A DNA stretch of 64,000 nt from positions 14,646,602 through 14,710,601 of the forward strand of contig OZ020257.1 in assembly GCA_963971285.1 (NCBI GenBank). Direction: 5' to 3'. This document shows, piece after piece, positions 55,929 to 64,000 of this stretch (its first letter is position 1; the number at the start of each line of letters is the position of its first letter). Made by a program: the position numbers and the translations under genes. The DNA comes from Astropecten irregularis (lineage: Eukaryota > Echinodermata > Asteroidea > Paxillosida > Astropectinidae). The notes under the pieces are model-generated. The model made no database searches, was not told the origin of the DNA, and saw nothing but the letters and a program-made list of their open reading frames with translations.

Positions 55929-58900
55929 TTTCACGAGTATGAGTAATTTTCCCTGTAGTATAGTATGAGTAGTACTACAACACCGTTTTACACAAGTGCC
56001 TGAGCCCCCAAGACATTTTCTGAATAAAAAAATCCATACCATGCGGAATCAGCATTGCACATTCTCTGGACTTTGACAAAATTAGGCCAACAAGCCCCAT
56101 GTGATGTTACATTGTCTTGACTCAACTGTCATGAGTCTTCCAACTACACCAGAAATTATTCAATTGGATTTGGGATATTGAGGATTTTGATCGACTTCAT
56201 GTTTCACATCCATATAGAGCACATGTAGTAGATGCATTATGAACAGTGCATTGGTGCAAGTCCATGTATAGTAATGCCATTGTAGAAGCATGGACTGTAC
56301 ACTAAGATAGTAGGCCCTATACTTAACAAAGGCTTGTGGAAGTGTTTAAGATTGGATATATGTAGGCCTACGTGTACCACTGACTGAACATATGATTGTG
56401 TCATTTACTGCTTGAAGCCTAGTTTTTTCCCATACTGTCTCTGTAACGACCGAATCCAGACAGACGCACAGACACGGTAGGGTCTTTCTTTATTTCACAC
56501 AGACCCTCGCAGACATTCCGGTTAGACACGCAGACAGTAAAACGTAGAATCTGTAGCAGATTTTACAGCTCGTCTGCCACTGCTTTGGGTTTTTTGTATT
56601 GTATTACTCGATCTCCATGGAAACTAACTTCTTTTCATGACGTACATGTTTGTATGTCTCTATGATCATTTCAAACCGATTGACCATGTATACAAAGTCT
56701 TGATCTGTATGGACGAAGTCAGTGAGTTGGTTTGACGGGTGTGCTAAAGTTTTGAAGCAAATCTCTCCTAATTGAAAAGGCTCTCATCAATAGAGGAACC
56801 CATCAATGTGCAACCACATACCTGAAACTCACTTGTGGTCTCCATTGACACCAAGAAGGCAGTGGAAAGGGAAGTGGGGAAATTTTGTTTGATCACTTGA
56901 GGGTTGGAGGAGTCAGTACGGAGGTCTCATTTTCTGCTTCATTAGGATTCATTCCCTGGCTCAATAGTCCTGGATGATGCTTATTCTGTTTGGACTGGAG
57001 TCCCAGTCCCAGAGGAGCTAGTTATTCCAACACTTGGGCTGCTCAGTCTGTCGAGACTGCACAGTCAGGAATCTGAAAGACCCAAGTAGAGCTGTGTTTA
57101 AATGAAAGAAAATGAAAGAGCTCTCCTGAGACTGAGACTGACAATTGTAGAGAATCCCCTGTCTGACTGATTGTCTCTCCCCCTCTCTGAATCTCTGAGC
57201 TGATTCAGGTGAAGTGATGTCAGTCGACCATCAAGGATACACTGGCCATTGATCCTATTTTCTCTTCTGTTCACTCTGTTTGGCCACCGTGGTGCTGTCA
57301 GTGATCTCAATACATAATTCTGACAAAGATTCCTAAATATAGACGTATTCCTATACTCATTAGTGCCTAGTTAGAGAAAAATTCTAAGGTGGAAATGTAG
57401 AAATTTTGGAAGAGGGTCTAACACAGGTGCATTTGTGTGATATTTACCATAGGTTAGTACTGGCATTTCTTCTTTTCAGCAGGTAGAGTGGAGCCTCAAG
57501 GCATGCAATGACCCACCAGACCAACATGTAATTTTACTAGATTGTTGGTGCAGGTGTTCAGACTTTCACTTGAGATCGAACCAGCATTATTTGTCCTGGT
57601 CATTCTGATTAATGTGGGTAATTCAGAGAATTGGGTGGGCAGGCCGTCCATCTGTTCAAATCCAGACAGAAACGGACAAGCTAATAATCAGGTTTCAATG
57701 GTCAGAGGAAGGTAGCACCCGGCCAACAAGTGTCGCTGGACAGCACATGTTCAACACTTTTTTTCTGTGGTTATAACGTCTTTCTTGATATGTACAATTA
57801 GGCCCCCTACATGTATCATAATAGGTCTTATACAATGATCTCACTCTGACTGGCCTGCAGAATTAGTCATGTGGTCTTGTATTAATCAGTTTGATGGAAT
57901 TCACAAAGCTCAGATCCTGGCGCAGGTCTTGTCTTCCAAACCCCAAATACTATTTATCATTTGAGAATGCAGCTTAAAAATTTGTCTGCAAGTTCCAAAT
58001 TGGACTGGATGGGTAAGGGGATGTAGGTCAGTGATGTACATATCGGTCTTTTCCCAAGGAAGGCTCTGTATTGATGCTTGTGGTGATGTGATCAGACTCA
58101 CCGAGAGCTTGGGGCGAGGGTTGCACCAACCAACCAAACCTTCAGATCCATAAATCATGCCATGGTACTCTTGCTGGCAGCTCACACACTGCAAACATAC
58201 CCAGCCACATTGAACCAGCGAAATGCTGCAACGGTCTCACCTTCTTGGACCAGCTCGCTGCTCATGGCCCCGTCAGGTCTCAAGGGTCCCCTCACATGTC
58301 TGCACCATCACTTGATTCTGTCAGGCAAGATGGCAGGCATGTCTGGTAACAAGGTTTCAGGGGCACACAGGCAGAAACGCAGGAACTCCCCGCTACATGC
58401 AGGTTTCTGTTTAGGTGTGAGAAACTGTCAAATGTCTCAATCCTTAGTACTGCATAACAACAGCCAGCTACGCTCATTGATTGATAGGGACTGGTTCTGC
58501 ATTGATAGACTGACTGGTTGTTGTAGCCAGGAGGTGGATCATACAAGTATACATTCTCCAAGGGTTGATGGAAATCTTAACTGGCTGAAAGATGAATCAG
58601 ATTTTGTTTCTTGTCCAGGTGCTTTTACAGGCTTCATCTTACCATGAGCAAAATATCTAGACAAAAGAATTATGTGATCATTTTCATCTGTAGACTACTT
58701 TTCTCTGGCTTAAATTTTGCATGGTGCAGTTTGAATTTACTGAAATAACTATGGCATGTGAGTTACATTTAAGTTGAAACTAGTGAAGCAATGCAATTAA
58801 TGTAGCTGTGACCTATTAATATATTGAACAATTTACTCAAGATGGAATCTATGAAAACAGGGTGGAGTCCTGTAGGGTGTGTAGAGGGCCAGATCCCTTC

Positions 58901-59399
58901 TCCTAGGAAACCCTGCCTTCTTTTATAACACTTACAGTGTCGTTGACTGAGCAGTCAGCACTGTAGGCCCTACCGTGTTGGGTGACACCTATAGCTACCT
59001 CCATGCTTGTACTGACAACTTACAAGACCTCGCATCAGGCCGTAAAGCATACCTTACTCGGTCAGCTAGGTCTCAAACTCAGTTACAAGTCACAGAAACA
59101 CAGACAGCTTAAGCTAAGTGCACATTTTGAAATTGAACGAGTTATCAGTTACACAGCACCCTGCTTCAAAATCCGACTGGCTTGCATCTTAATAAGTCCA
59201 GTATTTCCAGTTTAGTGCTCTGCTGATCAGAGCAAAGGATATGTGCCCAGACTGCCGTATTCCCACAGGGGGCATCACAAGGCCTAGCAGCCTGGTGCCA
59301 GCACCTGTTCTGATGTAGCAACTTTGTAAACTGGAAGGTTTATGATATGTTTAGTGTGTAAGGTTTGGATTAGTACAGGACTAGGTGATTATAGTGATC

Positions 59400-59455
59400 A
59401 TTCCATCAGGTTGGGGCAGGAATTTCATGACATTATCCATTGCTCATGTAGCTAA
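59400..59455 (+). repeat. short dispersed repeat shared with 14.65 kb
   Basis: CATTCCATCAGGTTGGGGCAGGA and CATGTAGC match the region near 14655. Family unknown. Confidence 0.4.
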
Positions 59456-62117
59456 TTGTCACGGTAGCGTCTATCAACCTTTCTCACACGATGGCTCCTA
59501 ATTACACAGTGGTCATTTCATATTTCAATATATGAAGAACATTTTGTGAACATATAGGGCCTACTATAATATATTTGCACATCAGTTAAGCAACAGACCT
59601 CTTACAAGTTGTGTTTCAGCTTGTTCTCATGCATAGACATACATTAGAAAAAAAAAACTAAAAGTGAGAGAGAAAAGTTCTTGTACGCACACATCAGAGT
59701 TTGAAGGATATTGACTCCATCAGCCATGAGGCATACGTACAGGGGAGTAGCCCGAGGGCACGTTGCCACCAAACAGCAACCTTACCTGTTACAACCTTTC
59801 CTCCCCTTCCTCCTCAGTTGAACACTTGAAGGAACCGCCCTAGGGCACGTCGTGTGCCACCATCGATTTGTAGTGGCACAAGTCACACTCACCGTTTCCC
59901 CGCTGCCAAGGAACTTTGAATTTTCTTATTGATGTGGAAAGTCATGATGCATGATGTTGGAGGGTAGAAATTCCTAAAATAATTGGAGACCGTGTCTCAT
60001 CACCTTTCCTCTGAATTTTGTTTTTTAAACAGCACCTTTGTGCTGTGCCACTGATTTGCCCACCCTACTTCCTATTCCCCTTTCTATATTCGCAGAGACA
60101 AGTTTAGATTTGAACTTTGAAGCAAGGCCTTTAATTGAGGAATACCTGTCTGGAAATTTTGTGTAATTTTGTAATTTTGTGTAAAACTCACAAAACAAAC
60201 ACTTTAACTTTAGACCTATTACTTGTATGTTTCATGCATAATGCTGTTTCTCAGAAAATACCCTAACATAGACTGTCTACAGGTAAATTTAATCAAAAAG
60301 TAATATTTTTGTTCAATATGCACTCAGGAAATATTTTCATTCATAGTTCTTTTGGAGGGTGAATCTTATTAAATAAAATAAAATCCTTAGAATTCTGACA
60401 ATACATTTTGAGACGAGATAGGATTTTTAAAAAAATGTAAAATTGTATTATTCCCCGTTTGTTGTCTGGAAAATGTTTCAATTTGTATGTCAGACTTCAA
60501 ACTTCAATACCGCAAAAGACTCCCATGTCCCCAAACTCTTAAACGGTTCCCTTCTAAAATTTCTTAAAATGTTTGGAGGGAGCAAAGAAAACGGATCGGT
60601 TATAAAGTGCTTGTAAGTTGCCTCCCAGATCTATTTACCGAAGTAAGTCACCTTCAGCCTCCCTCCTCTCAAAAAGGAATTAGGAAAATGATACCTCAAG
60701 AGTGGGTTAGACTCTGTCAGTGACTCAGCAAATGTCCTGAATCACGTTTCACAAGCTGGAGACATTCCTCCCGAATGGGTGATTTTTTTTTCAAGCTCCT
60801 TCCCCCCCAAAAAAAAATTCTTTCTTTCCTACTCTCGCCCCTTCTAGTTCCTACCAAAAGATTGAATTAGGATCCCATTAAACCAGGGAGTTTGGGAAAA
60901 CTAAATTTGACCCGAAAAAATAGCCCTCTAGGAAACTTGTTTTGACACCTTCATCATATTTCTTAGGGACTGGAGTCACTGGGGATGGTTTTGGGTGTTG
61001 CCAGGCGGCTCACAATAGGTCTCGGTTTAATTACGCGATTAGAGTGGAGGGAGGGAACATAGGGGTGGGGTGTTATAGACACATTCTGCAGTGAATTACA
61101 TGTAACTTGCAAAACAGAACGATAAATCTGGACATAAATGGGCGGGGTATATCTAGAATGAAACCAACAACATGTGAAACAAAGTTGCAGTTATTAACAA
61201 GCTGTCCGGATTGATAACAAGCCGTTAGGTCTGATTGGCCTTCTAAGAATGTATATCAAAGTAGTGTACGATAAAAATGATGATAGTAAAGACTAGAATT
61301 TTGTAAAATATATGAAAGTTAAATTAGTATAGCTTTTATAAACCTGAGATTATTCAGCCATTCTGTGGATTCTTTTTTTTTTTGGAAGACCATGAAGACC
61401 AAGTATTCCTAATTGCAATGAAATGCACCTACCGATAGGTCTTAAAATCACTTTTTTTAATTGTAGAAAGTTTGGCTGTTATCTCGAGTACATTTCACTG
61501 GTTAGGATGGAATCATCAAGTGTATAGACCTAGAAATCTTTCCTTTAACCATCTTGATTGTTTGCACATTCAAAATTAGCGCAGAATTTCTTGGCTAGCT
61601 CTGTGAGGCACGGTATATGATGATTGACTGCAAGCCCAGAATACCCTAGTTAGCTGAAGTTGGACCACAGGCCTCATATAAAAAAAGAAAATCAACTAGA
61701 GCATTAGGGTCACATGCACTTCCTTGGTTGTCGGCAAGCTTCTTGATTTGATGAATGGCAAGAACTTATGGGAAGCAGTGCCTCCTGGGTCCAGACTTCT
61801 TCACCTCTGCAGCTGACCCAAGGAGGACAAGAAAAACAGTACTTCTCTCCAGTAGACCAGTATTTCACAAGGGGGGAGGTCAGAGAGGTGTAGGGTAGGG
61901 ATGCCTTGGCATTGCTCTGTTTGCAGCTGGGGGATGAAAGTGTGCTTCTACTTCTAGGCTAATACTCATCAAAGCCTGTTCAGCAACATAGATGCCGCTA
62001 CAATGATAAACATCCCTGGAGAATCTTGACAGATGCATTAATTTGACTTTGATAATTGTTATTTCGTCAGGCCTTGCAGTACAATGGGGGACTTTGGAGC
62101 GTGGTCTTCAAGTTGAT

Positions 62118-62178
62118 AGCGCACGTGCACGCACTCGCACAACAACTGGCGCATGCTCTCAGTTGCGCGCGCATGCTC
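62118..62178. repeat. alternating purine-pyrimidine patch
   Basis: GCGCACGTGCACGCAC and GTTGCGCGCGCATGC lie within 60 bases, an unusual local CpG-rich, potentially Z-forming stretch in AT-rich DNA. Confidence 0.5.
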
Positions 62179-62249
62179 AGAAATAGCAAAAAAGAGACTT
62201 CAGTCTGCTGCCGCCAACGTCTCAAAAGTCTCCCATTTTGCTAAGCAGC

Positions 62250-62430
62250 AGCAGGACGCAGTTAGTGCAGAAACTGATGAGTGGGAACGTCTAGAAATAA
62301 ATTACAGTGAAAGGATATTGACTGTAATGAATTTTGAGTTACCAATGAAAATTTGGACTGAATTTTGGAATCAAACCTGAGACCAATGGAATGCTATTCC
62401 AGCACTCTACCATCTAAGCTATCCCCTTGC
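62250..62430 (-). mobile_element. tRNA-derived SINE
   Basis: The complement starts with GGGGATAGCTTAGATGGTAG (A box at 62406-62421) and has a B box-like GGTTTGATTCC (62367-62377) 28 bases after it. The short spacing and poor anticodon stem argue against a working tRNA. An AT-rich body follows toward lower coordinates; its end near 62250 is a guess. Confidence 0.65.
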
Positions 62431-63366
62431 TCTCTGACGATAGAGGCCACATGATGTTGAGCATTCTTGTTAGAAGTGCAAGTCCAAAGCCATACTCCAT
62501 TATTTTTTGGCCTGCGACCAAATTCACATTTGATTTGTTTCATATTCATTACTCTCTAAAACCAGTTCAGGAAAACAGCTGTTTTCAAATAAGCTTCTAG
62601 ATGAATTTGTTGCCGCTTTGTGTCAGTCCCCAAGTACCAATTAGGTGTACTGCACCAAGAGTAAGTGACGTACAAGGTGCAACCCATTTTCAAATCTCAG
62701 CAGCTCCAGCAAACATGGAGTGATCAGTCCTCCTGCTCCATACCCCAGGTACCAGTGAGTCATTTCCATAGTAATATGATAATCGTGACTGCGTGTCAAA
62801 AATGTCGGCTCGTCTGCATTATTTATCACCTCGTGTTCCAGCCGAACGTCTCGTTCATTTAAGCCAGTTGTTTTTCACCTCGTTTCGTTCAAGGTGGTGC
62901 CGTTTTTTTTTAAGTCATGGTAGTCGGCAATTTATCGTGCGGCAACAAATGGAACTTGACAGCAATGAATCAATAAGTTGAAAGTGGCAGGAAGCCCGCA
63001 TTGGGATATTGGTGTACAGAGCATAGCATAAACGTGGCCTGATTTTACTAATTAGTCTTTAAGTCACTGGGAGTTATTAGACCTTTTGACTTGTGCCATT
63101 AAAATCGCCTGAATTGTCTCAGGTTTCAATGAAGGACAAAAATCCTTGTGCCTAGACCTTTAGGCCCTATGGCTGGAATGTGTTGCAAGCAACATCGTGA
63201 GAAATTGCACGTATGCAGTCTGAAATTTTGTAACATTTCAGGAGAACAAGAAAATGAAAGCTGTGGAACTTTGTATACAGCCCTTGGCTGATTAATGTGT
63301 GGCTTACAACTTTCAGCACTGAGCTGTGACTTTTTCCTCCTTGTGCAATCCATGAATGGATCCGTC

Positions 63367-63584
63367 ATTTCAGCCAAAATTTAAGATTTCAGTCAAAATT
63401 GAAGATTTCAGCCAAAATTGAAGATTTCAGCCGAAATTTAAGGTTTCAGTCAAAATGTAAGATTTTAGTCAAAATTTAAGATTTTAGTCACAATTTAAGA
63501 TTTTAGTCAAAATTTAAGATTTCAGTCAAAATGTTAGATTTCAGTCAAAATTTTAGATTTCAGTCAAAATTTTAGGTTTTAGTC
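63367..63584 (+). repeat. 19-base tandem repeat, about 11.5 copies
   Basis: Unit close to AAGATTTCAGTCAAAATTT with a strict 19-base period and a few substitutions per copy (TTTCAG/TTTTAG, TCAAAA/TCACAA). Similar variants are adjacent, as expected from local duplication. Confidence 0.92.
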
Positions 63585-64000
63585 GGAAGCCTATCAGAAT
63601 CTGCCTTTCCTTTCAAAGGTCATTCACTTCTTGAGGGAAACGTTGGCCAGTCATTTGTTCCTTGTAAAAAAAAATAAGCCCCCAGGAATATGATTGTTTC
63701 ACTGTTACATAGATCTGTTGAAGACAGGCAAGCTTAAAAATCTAGATGAAAGTTGATAATATCGATTCATTCATCCTAAGCATCCCACAGTATCCAGTAT
63801 CCCTAGTACCTGTAGTGCTGGATTTTGAAAGATGTGTGATTGTAAAGCCCAGGTAATACTAGCCATAACTTTACAAAGAGGTTGGGTGGCTGGGTCAACT
63901 TGTCCACAAGTCTAGGGTCTACCCGAGGGGTGTAAAGGGTTTGGTGATTTCAAGGAAACAGCAAGGTTCCTTGGCAAAATACTTAAATTGGGGAGGAAGG

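Larger units (their letters stand above)
49685..64000 (+). other. start of Wnt intron 2 (at least 14.3 kb)
   Basis: No Wnt exon 3 was recognised. I looked for the RE(T/S)AF, WGGC and KCKCHG codings on the + strand by eye. The stretch is AT-rich and appears CpG-poorer than intron 1. It holds a MITE (52433-52610), two minisatellites (54450-55034, 63367-63584), a palindrome (55907-55928) and a SINE (about 62250-62430). The rest shows nothing I can name. Confidence 0.6.

Noticed and set aside
56440-56600. Possible solo LTR-like stretch beginning TGTAACGACC
   Set aside because: No matching second end, primer site or target duplication was found, so the retroelement call is not supported.
58162-58647. 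161-residue + strand open frame starting MVLLLAAHT
   Set aside because: Lies in Wnt intron 2 with no conserved motif or splice context; a frame this long is possible by chance in 64 kb.
62367-62425. Intact tRNA gene
   Set aside because: A and B boxes are present but the anticodon stem is poor and spacing is short; better explained as a SINE.
49685-64000. Wnt exon 3 in the right part of the window
   Set aside because: No coding for RE(T/S)AF, WGGC or KCKCHG was found on the + strand by eye; the exon is probably beyond the edge.

Overview
This looks like nuclear DNA of a deuterostome invertebrate, most likely an echinoderm or another ambulacrarian. Genes are split by long introns with ordinary GT-AG splice sites, a single gene stands where vertebrates have the ZNF608/ZNF609 pair, and the non-coding DNA is full of short inverted-repeat elements and tRNA-derived repeats of a kind I associate with echinoderms. 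The organism call is pattern recognition, not an alignment.

Two host genes are supported, both on the + strand. The first is a complete coding region for a ZNF608/ZNF609 (Drosophila scribbler/brakeless) family nuclear regulator. It has six coding exons between 15691 and 29566 and a predicted 1728-residue product. The last coding exon adds only R-E-stop, giving the RRE end I recall from vertebrate ZNF609. Its 5' leader starts at an acceptor at 15482, so the upstream promoter and leader exon(s) lie in the 15 kb to the left or outside the window. An AT-rich 3' UTR with several AATAAA signals runs to about 31.6 kb.

The second is the 5' part of a Wnt ligand gene. A short exon (35323-35405) carries the start and most of a signal peptide. 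A 14.0 kb intron follows, then a 272-base exon (49413-49684) with the first conserved Wnt block (cysteines, RRWNC, an N-glycosylation site). I found no third exon before the right edge, so intron 2 exceeds 14.3 kb. The Wnt subfamily is unresolved.

Region by region: 1-15482 is non-coding (upstream or first intron of the ZNF gene); 15483-31.6 kb is the ZNF608/609 gene; 31.6-34.3 kb is intergenic with two CTCF-like motifs; 34.3-35.3 kb is the likely Wnt leader and promoter-proximal DNA; 35.4-49.4 kb is Wnt intron 1, the most CpG-dense and repeat-rich part; 49.7-64 kb is Wnt intron 2, with two minisatellites and a SINE.

The two genes are arranged head-to-tail and there is no sign that they form a unit beyond adjacency. 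No prokaryote-type operon, CRISPR array, rRNA or functional tRNA gene was seen. The most unusual material is non-coding: a module array built on AAGTCCAGTGCGGAC, a GGTTAC-rich cluster, hairpins resembling decayed hammerhead ribozymes, a tRNA-like sequence without an anticodon arm, and strong over-representation of the palindrome TAGGCCTA.
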